DNA from: Sphagnum compactum
Taxonomy: Eukaryota; Bryophyta; Sphagnopsida; Sphagnales
Length of the DNA stretch: 64,000 bases
Direction: 5' to 3'
Assembly (NCBI GenBank): GCA_965153455.1
Contig: OZ234498.1
Span: 19,840,001 to 19,904,000, forward strand
A program made the translations under genes and the position numbers. The notes below the pieces were generated by a model. It did no database searches and was not told the origin of the DNA. It saw nothing but the letters and a program-made list of their open reading frames with translations. Of this stretch, positions 42,201-54,329 are shown piece by piece (positions within the stretch are counted from its first letter, which is position 1; each line of letters begins with the position of its first letter).

Positions 42201-45200
42201 CGACAAAGATCCAGGATAAATCTTCAGTTTGACTACAGACATGGTTATATTGGCATATATTTCTACCTAGAAATCAGGCAAGTTCAAATTAAATCATGTT
42301 GATGCCCATACAACCCTCTTTGGAAAAACAGAGGTCATTTAACAACACTAAACATTTCCATGGACAAGCTAGTAGTTACTGCACCTGTTGCACCCATTTG
42401 ATGAACTGAATTATGGAAAGGTTGGAGCACTTGTCAGCTTGCCTCCGAAGCCATGGAATGCGAAAAAGCACTGACAAGACCAGGTGTGTTCCAGCAAAGC
42501 TTGCCACAACAATATAAAAAATTTTGAACCACTTCTGAGAGCCAGTATTATTGCTATCCTCTTGCAGTGTTTTCCTGCATCATAGGGAGCCACAGCTCAA
42601 TTTCATTTCCAATGCATTAAGCTGTTTGATTCTGTAGTAGTGACCCTCTCTCAAGATACCAGTTCAAAGATGAATTTTACAGAAAACAATGGTGATACTG
42701 TTCAGGTGAGCTACCTTATGAGAAACAACATGAAACTACAGTTGCTCATTGAGAGATCAGCAAAGTTGACAAAATTGAACTATTGTGCAGGTAACAAGAA
42801 ACCTACACATAGAGAAAAATAATGGCAGCCGACATTCCAGCATACCAAACACAGCGAAGCAGCATCCTTACAACAATACGAAGGCGTGTGCTTCTATATG
42901 CTCCCCACATGAACAAAGCATCCAACAGGGCTGCACAGATTGAAATCAAATATCAAGCCCAAGTTTCTTCTATCCATCGGCCACACTTCCACATTTCTCA
43001 GAGCATTAGTGTTAATGAGATCCATAGCAAAATTTGCAAATATTCAGAGGCTATGGAAATGCCCTTTGTGAAAGCTGAGAAAAGAGTGCTGTTTCAAGTC
43101 TGCCCACTGCATCATGAGGCATGGCTCTACCTACTTTAGAATGACCAATGTGTAGCCAAGTGTTTAGCCTTGCCGACCTTGCTTTCTACCTTAACCAGGC
43201 AAGACCTCAAGGGAGTCCAGTAATACATATTCTCCCTATGTGTTACTTGTTAACTGGATGCTCCTTACTTTCCATTGGCAGAGCTCTGAACCTGACTGCA
43301 GTTTTCTTTTGACAAGGCCAGTTTTCTTCTTTATCCTCTTGTGAAAAAACACAACAATGGAAAATTCAAACACAGGAGCTGATGATCACCTTTAAACAAT
43401 TTCATGACAACAAATGTCGGCACAACACTCATGATTTTCTTGATAGTTCGCACGTGCAAATTCAATGTCTTGTTTTTGCTGCAGAATGCCCATATTGTCA
43501 AACCCTGCAAATCACATAGTGACAGGTGTAAAAGCTTTGAAATAGTTCCCCATTAAGTATCAAGTGTGAGAATGAGATAAAGCTTCATTGAATTCCACAG
43601 ACACAAAGGATTATGAAATGAGAAATGATAGCATTCAGGAAGGGCTCATTTGAACATAAGACAATAGAAGAAAATTCTGCAACCAGTTTGCACTTCATAA
43701 ACACATGGCATCTAAAGGTCAAATTGCACCAAAAGTAAGTCCCTTTTGGACCAGTTATTTATTTTCACTTTGATTATCCCAAAGCCAGCTGCAAAAATCT
43801 ACCCACCTATTTGTTTGAATGGCAGAAAAAAGAAGAAAGGCACAACTCTTCAAGAGTGACATAGACTTTGCGTAGGATGGACAACTCACAACCATCAAGG
43901 ATATTTGAATATGACAAAACATTCAACAAGCAACCAGCACAGAGTAACAATGGCACCAGTCTTCAATTTTGAGCAAACACATTACATCAGTCTCCAAAAG
44001 CATCTCAATATTCATCTGAAGGGATAAAGGTTGCACCTGCAACATGCACAGAAAAAAGATCCACAGTCGGTGAAAGCTATGGTAAAGATGGAATGCAGTT
44101 CGATGCTCCACGAAATGTATTTTACCCACTTTATGCTCCTTCCGACGACCAGGAACCACAACTGGTTTCTCCTCCTTTTGAGGACCCTGCAGAACAAAAT
44201 CATCAGATTCACTTGAAGTGAAGATATTAAGCAAAGCTACAAATGAAACTAAAACTGCATTCACATTCTTGCAAAGAAAAGTAGACCATTTCCTTGCAAT
44301 CAACATCTTGCAGGAAGGAGCCAAGAAAATACAGGAAAAAGACCACATTCCAGGAAGAGGGATAAATTGAATGTTCAAGCAAGCATAATCCACAGCATAA
44401 AATGCTCTGGATGGGATCATACCCTTCTAAAGGACCAACTGCTCTTGGGTTTTAGGGGCGGCTTCATAAAGAAACCAGATTCCAGACGCCATGGCCAGGA
44501 AAGCTCAAAACAATTAGGGGCCCTGCAGTCACCAACTTGGAATAGCAGGTCAGTGAACAGAGTGAAGAGGCAATTTACAATAGATCCAAACTCCCAATAT
44601 GACTCTGGACATTATTTGTCTAATTTCACTGGAAACTCCTGGCATAAAAAAAATTCAGTAGAGAATTGTGTGCAGGTAACAATGGGAAGTGTCCAGAGTC
44701 CAGACCAGAAGAACTCATTGAAATCATCATAATTCCGCCATGCTCCATGTGGAGCTATTCCATTTCCACTACTTATTGCTTCCTGAAACCACTCAGACAC
44801 AGACAGATGCTTTACCAACACTCCGAAAGATTTCTCTGAGTGCAGAATCATATATTAACAAGTGTACCTTACTTGCCCTGTGAGCCAATTGAAAAAATGA
44901 AGAAAGCTCCGCAGAAATCAATGGCTACAGTTGCAATGGACAGTTGAACATGACTAAACTGGTTCACATGTATGCAGATGAAGAGCTTGTGAAGGGAAAT
45001 ACTTACTGCAGCCACAACCTGGTACACAGGGGTGATAATCTGCTCAAGAAAAGAAAACTCCACAATGTTATCTGCATTTGGCTTGACACACTTTGACCTT
45101 TCAACATAGGGCTGCTCCAACAAGTCAAAGAGCTCATCCGCCATCTGTTGAAGAATAAACAGTCAATGCAAATGAAGGGTATTTCAGTATCTCCCAAGGT

Positions 45201-48200
45201 AGGTGATTCCAAAGATGAGCACAGGCATCTCACTATCCTGAGATCATCTCTGCAATTGGAGTAGTAGCATCAAAATCAACTATGTGGAAGTTCTTTATTC
45301 ATATAATTACAGTGTACAGTCTGCATTGAGATGTCACAAACTAATCCCAATTTACAAGCATAGGTTAGGAAGCACAGACTCACATGATGGAAGATGTAGC
45401 AAAGACATTCTGGCATAAACCGAAGATTAGATGCTTCCCCCCAAACTAATAGGTACAGAGCAGTCAAGAACAACCTCCTTTGCTGTGTAAAGGCACTGCA
45501 CCAACATCAAACAGTTAGATGGAAGTAGAAAACCTTAGGCATTAGTTCTGGCTTCTCCAAAACTCCACCACTAAGAGATGAGTGTATGTGGTTTCTGCAG
45601 TGTCCTCAGACGATAAAGTACCTAGACTTGATTGATTGAATAAGACAGTCTGAAATTAAACAGTACAGACCCCTTGACAGGACTCAGATCTATCTCCACT
45701 TATCAGTATTGGGGGGGCTAACACATTTGATGCCACCATAAGCAACTGATTGCAGGAGAGATGACATCCCATTTAGTAGCTTGGAATCAGATCAAATATT
45801 CTCTTGAAGACAAAACCCTTGTGACAAGTAACTCAACAAATTTCTTGCTTACCACTCTGATGGACTTGGACAACTTGATAAAGTGAACTATACATCTATG
45901 AGATTGCAGAGAAAATTTGACAATAACCTTTTCAAGATCTATTATGTCAGTTCCAGCCAAACCAGGAAAAACACAACAAGAAGGTTATGGTCATAATCTT
46001 GTGGTTCTCACTCACAAAGTACCAGACCATCACCTTCATCATGTATGGCAGTGACTGTGCCACTACTACTCTTCACTGACTTCACAGCTCCTGATGGTGG
46101 GCGCAAATAAATATATGATAATCTGCTCAACTTTTCCAGGAACCAATTATCCAAAACTTTGCATCCTTCATTTCTGTCATATTTACAGAAGCAATGCAAA
46201 GACTCAAGAGACATAAATAGTAACAAAATGTCAATAGTATCCTCATTCAAGCTGCAACAAGCTCGTGAGGGGAAGTTTCACTTATTTTAGCTTGCAAAAG
46301 TCTACTCATAAAGAAATTTCTTGGTTGAGAGTCAGTATAACCTTACCGTTTAGACATAGGCTCCCTTCTGACAAAATGGCACCACCGAATGTAGTTCTCA
46401 AGGATTCGCTGGTGGACATTATTGATGGTGGCATCATCCAACTACAAGACCAAAAAACCAATGTGGGAACTGTAGCCACTGGAAAATTAGTTCCACAACT
46501 ATCCTGAGATGCTCAAAACAGATTATGAACACAACTCAAAAGAAAATCCATGCACCATCATAAAGCCGGCCTTAATTGAAAGAAGCTTATATACCTTGCT
46601 GGGCTCAGTATCAGGGAGAAAACCCATGCGTGTCTGTGCACTTGCCAGCAATAAGATCAGATGCTCTCGCTGATTTGCCACATTATCTCTCTGTTCACAA
46701 ATAAATCAATTGATTATCAACATTTTAAAGCATGCACCTGAAGGGATTCAGAAGTGAAAGATTCAGGCCTTACAAAACTGGAACATACAAGGGATGAAAG
46801 AGGTAATTCCTCAGACGTGCCCAAATTGGAGCTCTGTTAATGGCCTGAAGTCAGAGTCCCAAGATCATGTAAGGAGAATAATTCTGCACTTACTATGTGC
46901 TATGTCTAACAATATGTGGTAATAAATACATTCAAACATGTTAAGTGTCCAGGTGTAGATATATTGGTTTCTTCCCAAATGTAAGCCACAGCCAATCAGG
47001 CACACAAAGCAAACATCTACAAATCAAACTTTCACCAAGTTCAAGAGCATAAAGGAGAGGAAAGGTTGTTGCAGACCAAAGAATTGTGATTTCAACACTT
47101 GGATGCAAAAATGCAATTGGAAAGCATTACATACACAAAGACATCAGTATGGACATTTTCAACTGCCGTTCAAAAAACACCAGTACAATGGACAAGGTCA
47201 TCTTCATCCAACTCAAGATAAATGTGTACCTGGAATCCAAAGCAATAGTGCAAGAAATGAAAGAGATCCAAAGGCCTCTCATCAGGTTCATACTCCTCTG
47301 GGAAAATTGGCAAATCTGCTGTGTAAATAAAAGCTCTGGTTGCTGCTGTCACCTACTTACAAAGACCACAGAGCCAATGAGTTCTTTGTAATCCTTGACC
47401 TAACTTCAACATTGCGTGAACTGTTTCATTGACACCCCTGCTTGTATTTAGCAGAAATAATTATGTGGCGGAATGTGACCTTCTGGAAGAATAGGCTAAA
47501 CCCTTGTCATTTTCCTATTATGATTGCTGAACTTAACAATGAAAGCATTGTCATCTAGACCGCTCATACCTCAGGAAAGTAGCTGAAAGCATTGGAAACT
47601 CCAGGACTCTCCAAGGGTAGAATATTGAATGTCTTGTATTCCTTGACCTTCTTTGCATCTTCCTCCAGTCTCCTCTTTTCCTGTAAGATGGTGAGAGAAG
47701 ATTGGCTTAATTCCAGCTAAGATTACTGTACATTGCAAAAACAATTTAATAATGTCAAGAAATTTTCATGCCGAGCAATTACCTCTGTCAACTGAAATCT
47801 CGAAGCAGCCTCAGGTTCAGCAGTAATCAACAGATAGTCAACAACATCATTCAGAATTCTTGAGATCTCATACACTTTCCTCATCATCCTAGCTCTTTTT
47901 TCCATGCTGCACGTACCAACATCATCTTATTTCAGTCAAGAATTAGATTAGGAGTGCGCAAGACCCTGTTCAAAGACTCAAATCAATGTAAAGAAAGGAT
48001 CTTCATGGTGACAGTATCCCAACTGCAAAGATTGCTGATTATATGAACAACCACATCTTGAGGTATGATAGTCTGACGTTCTCACAGGCACTGAGAAAGA
48101 GGATTCTAACAAAAAGGAATTTGCATAGACCAACTCATTAAAACGGAGTAGATGTTTTAAAACCTGTCAGGTTCCCCTCCAGACAATCGCCCTTCTTGTT

Positions 48201-49721
48201 GCAGCCTGAATTCTTCCTCCATCTGGTCAATTCCATGCTCTGCCCTGTACCGCGTATAATAGTCCTGAACCAGAATAATTTCTTCATTTCGACCCATCTG
48301 CTGTCCTGCTCTTGCTGCTTGCTTTCGCTGCATTTCACAGAAGACAATGTTACTACTGCTATGCCTCCCAGTTTCATCATCCAGAAAATTGAATGTTGAC
48401 AACAAAAAATTTAGGCTATGGCAAGAGATTTGGATTGGCATACTTTGATGATGGATTGCAAGCCTGTCTTGAACTGCAGAACACCCCTTCCCTCACTTGT
48501 TGGATCAAGTTTTTGGACAAGGTCAAATGCGTACTGACACACTGAAGAAGCAGTTATGATCCCACATCTCATTAGTACACTGAGCGGGATTGGACTTTCA
48601 TCTATATGCTTTGCACATACTCTCTGCCTGTGAGGGCAAGAAAGAGAGGGAGGGACAATCTGTCCAATGTCAGGTAATCCCCTACACAGCTGAAGACATT
48701 CTTTTGATTCAAATCTCCGCTGCTCTTTCAGGGAACACAAGAAACAATGGAAGAGAGGACCAAAAAAGGGGGACCTTCTGTCTAGTCAACAACTGCAAAG
48801 GTGAATTGGATCCCGAGTTACAAAATCAACAAGCAAAAAGAAAAAAGAGCCAAGAGAGAGAATAGACATACGGATATGCCAATGGGACCTAAATGACAAC
48901 ATAATCTAGAAAACCATGCGATTGCAGTCTCCAGGTGAATTTCACAGATCCAGAAAATGACCCTAATGCATTTCTCAGTTTCAGACACATCCTTGTAGAA
49001 GATTGGCCTATGCAAGAGATCCATATTGAAGCAAGAGTCATGATACATTGTGAAGAATAGTATTGAAGTTCTTCAGTTGAAGCAATCAGAGAGCAGGTTC
49101 CCAAAAACCCAGCAGGAAGAGACAACACTTGGCAGAGATTTTTCCACTCAGGGCCTGAGTGATAGCTCAAGGATTTGAAAAGCATGCTTCAGAGGTAGGG
49201 GGAATGTACATACATACTCTATGGAACACAAGAATCTGACACAATTGATGAGTCCTCCAGGAAGGCTTGGCAAGTCACTAGGTATTGTTCATTCTACTGA
49301 CAGCAGCAGCAAGATGATGAATGTATTCTATTCTGATGCTGCTCTGTGCACTTCAGCTCCTTGAGCCATTGCAGATATTTGGGGGCAGCGCTGATTGAAC
49401 TTTCTTGACTGCTAACACATAGATAGAAAGAAAGAAGAAGAGATGCAGAAAGGTGAGAGAAGACGACGCACATAAACGAGCAACCTGGACATCATCGACC
49501 TCATCGGCGGCTTGAAGAATAGCCTCGATGTTGGCCTGGTCCGACAAAGACTGCGGAACCGCCTGAGATGATTCTGATGTTTCAGCAGTAGTTCTTCTGT
49601 AATCTTCGTGGTAGAAACTCGTTCTTCCCTCGTCTGCGCGCAACTGCGCTGCGTACACAAGCCTCTCCCAGTTTCCAAGCACTCGCTTAGATATGCGGTT
49701 GGACCTCGGTGGCCTCTCCAT
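30284..49721 (-). CDS. callose synthase (1,3-beta-glucan synthase), GSL8/GSL10 (CalS9/CalS10) clade, ~51 exons
   Basis: Integral plasma-membrane enzyme polymerising UDP-glucose into callose. The first 14 exons, with consistent phases, are 49721-49472, 48541-48444, 48327-48164, 47906-47783, 47680-47570, 47352-47230, 46690-46595, 46441-46347, 45495-45384, 45144-45007, 44782-44706, 44522-44423, 44186-44037 and 43504-43390. Some 37 more follow to the stop at 30284. Landmarks: N-terminal GRGVLQFKTGL (48.45 kb), LYLLVWGEASNLRF (45.4), APHGAWRNYDDFNE (44.7), FVEHRTAFHLYHSFHRLWIF (44.1), RHIKFAENYRQYSRSHF (32.6), NLEARRRLQFFTNSLFM (37.6), NEDGITILFYLQKIYP (37.2), GEGKPENQNHAI (35.7), ITRGGISKASRVIN (34.85), VGKGRDVGLNQIALFE (34.3), FSLGTRTHYFGRT (32.9), and the C-terminus AFSRGLEISLILAGN. 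Hydrophobic exons at about 43.5-40.5 and 34.2-30.3 form the two membrane blocks. Estimated length is about 1,900 aa, normal for the family. I find no broken exon. Confidence 0.95.
38087..38279 (-). mobile_element. ~190-bp dispersed element, copy B (callose synthase intron)
   Basis: Reverse-complement match to copy A (20145-20329) over its full length, including the shared words gatggtctgatac, gagtgacactca and cagatttctgtgt. It lies between the exons at about 38360 and 37888, in the sense direction of the callose synthase gene. Confidence 0.75.
40472..40473 (-). other. GC 5' splice site (GC-AG intron) in callose synthase
   Basis: The exon at about 40562-40474 ends ..AAGCTGGGAGAG and is followed by GCAAGT, the strong consensus of GC-AG introns. 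The next exon (from about 40190, IRTLAMLRKRF) continues the conserved LGEIR..RF segment, which supports the junction. No GT alternative keeps the frame. Confidence 0.75.
45998..46192 (-). mobile_element. ~190-bp dispersed element, copy C (callose synthase intron 8)
   Basis: Reverse-complement match to copy A, with shared tgatgaaggtgatggtctgg, agtcactgcc and cagaaatgaaggatgcaaag. It lies between exons 8 (46347) and 9 (45495), again in the sense direction of the host gene. Confidence 0.75.
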
Positions 49722-51400
49722 GGTTTTGCTTGCGATGTGTGTACCAGATGATTATCCCTTATTGCATCAACAGCAACATCATATGGTCTGAGCTCACGAG
49801 TTCCTTCCACAAACCTCTCGAGGACGTAACAGCACAACCTGTGCTCTGAACTCAATGCTGTTCAGAACGAAATTTCCATAGCCACATTCAACACGCATAT
49901 TCAAGCAGCATCCCGGCGGCCAGAGATGGATTTTGCTCTAAACTTCATAGCGTAGCTGGTGCCATTGTCACGTAACAAAGCTCTACGATTACTGGACCAG
50001 ACACGTTGAGAAGAGGACCGACGACCTTAATCGCGAGGCCTCCTTGCGGCAAAGCCGAACCCGCCACCACTACCAAGGGTCATGCCAGAGGAGCCTTCAT
50101 CGCAAAACTTCATGGCCTCGCTTCCTCAAGAGCATGCTACCAGACACAAATACAAAGCATAAGAAGCGCAAAAAGTGCAAGGTTTCTCGACTCTCTATCA
50201 AGCCACAAACACAAAGATTAGCTTCACACGCAGGTTAAACTTCTGCGCTTGCAACTGTAGAAGCTCAGAGAGCACTAATTCTTCAGAAGGAGCTAACAAG
50301 CACACAGACACAACCGTGAGTAGAAAGTGTTCAAAAGAGCTTCTAGTTCTCTCCTTCTCATTACAGAGTACGCAGCTCGCGTTCTGTCATGTTGCACATT
50401 CTAGTCCAAGCTTTTTTGCGATTTCGGAGCTGATAACACCTTTTTTTTTCCACCGAAGCTACCAAGCGCAGACGACGACAACATGATCAAAAACAAGGTT
50501 TAGGAATACGTCCCCTCCCTCAAACCGACCGTGCCTAATTATGCCACCCTTGCCATGACCAGATTCCCCCGAGCTTCACATAACATGATGCAAAAGCTCA
50601 TGAGTCTCGAACTAGAAACAGCTACTCAAGTGTCAACAGCAGCTTCAAACCGTTCCTCCTCTAGCCTTTCATCCACAAAACACCGCCAGACTATCTCGCC
50701 ATGAACAGATCCCCCACACAACACGGAGAAGGTGCGCTTCCAAGGTCATCAACCAAAAAAAAAAAAAAAAAAAAAAAAAAATTCCCTTTTTTGGTTCTTG
50801 CAATGAAAGGTCGCAATTAGAAGAACAAAATTGATGAAGCTCGCGGTGCAATCTGTGCGACAGAGGAATCAAAATTTGGCGAAAAGGTGGAAAAAAAAGA
50901 GGAAAAAAAAAACAGAGAGTGTGCACCTAATAGCTTCTTCAGCATGAGTAGCAGATTCGTCACTTCTTCTTCGAGCTTGCTTTTTGCCTTGCTGAAGCTC
51001 GTGACGCCGCCGATATCACAAAATAAAAAGCTAATAACCCGTGACCTGATTTCACCGATTGTTCATGAAGCAAAACCGAAAAATAAACAACTTTGTAATT
51101 TCAGAAGCGGCAAAACGGTAGCTCCGAATCTGCAGAAACCACCAGTCAGGACAAAGAGAGCGAAGAGTGTAGAAAGCACAAGAGACATCAACAGGGAAGA
51201 AACCCGCAATCGAGGAGAGCAGGGAAAAAGACACAACCCCACACTTTGCGAATGCCGGCAACGAAGGCGGGTCCAGAGCGCCGACGGATTCCGTCTACCT
51301 CCGTCTTGCTTCGTCGGGGAACTGGAACTCGTTCCGTTACGAATTCGCGTTCACTTCGACGGGTCCCTGAACGCACGGAGTTTGCGTTGCTAAATTTGGC
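49722..51400 (-). promoter_or_regulatory. CpG-rich 5' region of the callose synthase gene
   Basis: Dense CpG from about 49400 to 50200 and again at 51000-51400 (for example cgttccgttacgaattcgcg) contrasts with the CpG-poor rest. The distal cluster could hold the transcription start, with a 5' UTR intron between it and the ATG at 49721. Opposing frames here (50006-50486, 50887-51393 plus) resemble no family and are treated as by-products of composition. Confidence 0.45.
50755..50781. repeat. A homopolymer, 27 bases
   Basis: Uninterrupted A run on plus within the callose synthase 5' region (poly-T in the sense of that gene). It could be a retroposon tail or a replication-slippage tract. Confidence 0.95.
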
Positions 51401-51990
51401 CGAGTAATTTGGCCTTGTTGTTCGGTTTCTGTTGCTAAATTTGGCAGAGTATTTGCGCCTTGTATTTGGCGGCAGCTTTCAAAGATTTGAATGTTTTACT
51501 ATTTTACTACTCCTAGGCCCCTGGCTGTGCTTGGTTCAATTTTAACACAACATTCAGTTTGGGAAGCCTACTATTCACTGCTACTGCCACTTTCAGAAAT
51601 GGGGCCCCTTTCTTGTTCTTCATGGTGTCATCCTCTCTTACAGTAATTTTATGGACGGTAAAGCAACCTATCGTCCACATTTCACTAGAAAATTTCTACC
51701 CATTCTTTACCTCTACTTAAACAAGAGGCACACCTTACATTTCAAGCCTAAGGTGTGTTCACAGTCACCTTTGTAAGAATGTAAATAAGCACTTGGAGAA
51801 ATTTCATTGAGAGGGCACCTTAGATTCATGAATGTCCCTCTTAGAAAACCCGAGGTATCCTTCACCATTTTTCTTGAGAGTGAGAAGGATTTTGCAAGTG
51901 CCCGTAGGCATAATTATAGGCGTAAGCTCCCTCTCCCTTAAAGAGGTCTTTAAGAGTGGGTGTAAAAAATGCTCTTCCTCACACTTACAC

Positions 51991-52366
51991 CTCATGATCT
52001 ACATACATACGTTTCGGTTCATGATAAGGTTCGCTCGCCCTAGTATGAACTTGGTCAACCGTGTGTACGATGATAATCTAACACAATCTACATATCTCGA
52101 TTCTCTACTAGTGATATTGGGGGAGGGGAGCAAGGTAGGGCGGTCTTCGAATATTGCTCCTTGAAGGACCAAGGGGGCATAAAACCTCAAAACCAATGAG
52201 AAGAAAGGGAAAAAAAACAAAAAAAATTGCCCTGAAATATCCCGTGGGTATCAGGAGGGGAGAAAACAAAAAGGAAAAAAAAAAAGGCAAGTGTTTTGAA
52301 ACGCATGCTCAAAAACTCTTCTCTTCATAATGCCTCATGATCTACATAGGTTTGGTTCATGATAAA
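51991..52366. repeat. direct repeats about 340 bp apart
   Basis: The words cctcatgatctacata and ggttcatgataa occur at 51991-52027 and again at 52331-52366 with small differences. A 21-bp tandem duplication (actcctaaaatgcggggctgg) follows at about 52430-52455. No gene is seen between 51.4 and 53.1 kb. Confidence 0.6.
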
Positions 52367-53126
52367 TTTCACCTTGTGCTTTACGATAGGTAAAGCCTAT
52401 GGGTGGGGGACATTCCTAAAATGCGGGGCTGGACTCCTAAAATGCAGGGCTGGACTCGGCTATCTATCGCCTCATCCTAGGCCCCTTATTTTGAGAATAC
52501 TCCCACCTAAGGGCTTTACCCTACACCTATCAACCATAAATATTAATTTAGAATTAGCTAAAAAAGCTAGCTCAAAACTTTAGAAATAAGTAAGAAGAGG
52601 AAAATTTTATGATAATTCAAACATCTATTCTAATTGATTTGTTATTTATTTCATTTTATTTCTTTATGTGACTTTTTTGATTTAGTTGCAATTTTAGTGT
52701 TTTGTTAAATAATATGAGTCCATATCTATATATATATATATGTGTGTGTGTGTGTGAGTTGAAGTATGATTATACTTAGAAACTGTATAAAAATAATGCA
52801 AATATCATGGCATGGCCCTCGAGTACTTTACACCTTTATTTCATTCCAAGCCATTTTTTATTTTATTTTTCAATTCAATTCATTTATGTTTCACATGAGT
52901 TCATGAAGTTATTCATGCCAAAACTTATCTACTCTTTTCCCTTTCTTTCAGGGCAGATAATTTGAGTAGCAAAATTCCCAAAACCCTAAGTCCTCTGCCG
53001 CACAAGCTGGCATTGGCATGTGAGGTCGATGGCAGCGAGCCTCTGGTGGCTCCTCAAGCCTTTTCTGTGTCCATAGAGAGGAACTGAAGCAGGAAACCCT
53101 AGAGTTGCTTTTGGTTTTTGGTTCAA

Positions 53127-54215
53127 TGGATTTAGCTTTGTGGAGGCCACCAAATACAAGTGCAAATAGACGATGTGATAATGATGAAGATGTAGAGGAT
53201 GCCATTGTCACATATGATTCTAGGACAAATGCAAGAGAGTGCAACCAATCATGAATTGGTGAAGGGTAAACACAAAAGCTCTAGCTTGAGACGAGCTAAA
53301 AATGTGATGAGGGAGTGTGCATTGGGTTCTGATAGAATCTTCGCTGACTATTTTGCAGAGAACTTTACTTACATCGATTTAGAATGCAACGCTATTTGTT
53401 TTTGAAGGTTGTTGATGTTGTGATTGCGCCTGATTTATTTTTTTCTTCAAAAGATAGATGCTACAAACTTGCTAGGCTTTCAAGTATTCAAAAGTGCACT
53501 ATTGCAATCCCTATGTTGGCATATGGACTTGTAGCAAATGCAACAAATGACTACTATAGAATAGCATAATCCACCTCTGTGGAAAGCATGAAACAATTTT
53601 GTATAGTAATTCAAGAGGTCTTCAAGAGCACCTATGTACATCAACCCATTAAAGTTGACATTGAAAGGCAAATGGAAGTGAATGTTCGAAAGAGTTTTCC
53701 AAGAATGTTCTCTTCCATTCATTATATGCACTATAAGGGAAGAATTGTCTTGTTTCCTAGTAAAGCCAATTTCAAGACAAGGACCAAAAGAGGTCTATAA
53801 TCCTTGAAGTGATTGCAAACCAATCGTTTTGATATGGCATGCATTTTTTGGCCTTCATGGTGCAAATAACAACATATATCTTAGATAGGAACCCATTCAT
53901 AAAGAATATGTTACGAGGAAGTCCCATGACATTAGGTTTCGAGTTAATGGTCATGTATATAAAAAATATTATATACCAGTAATCAATATCTACCTTCCTT
54001 GGTGTTGTTTTGTCTAAACTATACATGAACCTCAAGATGAAATGAGGTTTCATTATGTTATGATGTCATAATATGTTCGCAAGGAACTTGAGAAAGGATG
54101 TAGGGGTGTTACATGCATAATGGACCATTGCCAAAAACCCATCGCACCGTTGGGAGATTCAAATTGTAAAAGATATTCTAATAGTTTATGTTATGATGCA
54201 CAATATGATAGTGAA
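53127..54215 (+). pseudogene. decayed PIF/Harbinger (HARBI1-like) transposase
   Basis: Reading across shifting frames, the sequence follows plant Harbinger transposases in order: an acidic N-terminus (MDLALWRPPN at 53127), IFADYFAEN (53338), RMQRYLFLKVVDVV (53380), QKCTIAIPMLAYGLVANATN (53490), MKQFCIVIQEVFKSTY (53590), FPRMFSSIHYMHY (53695), IILEVIANQS (53800), IWHAFFGLHGANNNI (53833), DIRFRVNGHVYKKYY (53927), then RKDVGVLHA, WTIAKNPSHRWEI and VMMHNMIV (54093-54210). Several stops (after YYRIA, after KRGL, within the last block) and frameshifts break it. This is a dead DDE transposase of a DNA transposon. I could not locate matching terminal inverted repeats. Confidence 0.85.
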
Positions 54216-54329
54216 ATAAGTCAAATTTGTTTGGGCCTACAAAACATGTTTGGTGAAGGGGGTGTTATTGAGCTGCAATTAGGGCTTAGTTTCGGTGAAT
54301 TGTTGGAAGGGACTTGTGAATTGAAAAAT

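Noticed and set aside
44612-44705. Apparent frame break after FFWS in callose synthase
   Set aside because: Resolved by the GT at 44704-44705: TG joined to G restores FFWAPNCFELSWPW.
46780-46850. Minus-strand peptide AINRAPIWARLRNYLFHP as an extra callose synthase exon
   Set aside because: The family sequence runs directly from FGFQ (exon 6) to RDNVANQREH (exon 7) with matching phases, so this is intron.
50887-51393. 168-codon plus-strand frame in the CpG-rich region
   Set aside because: Lies in the presumed 5' region of the callose synthase on the opposite strand; the basic, low-complexity peptide has no homologue I recognise.
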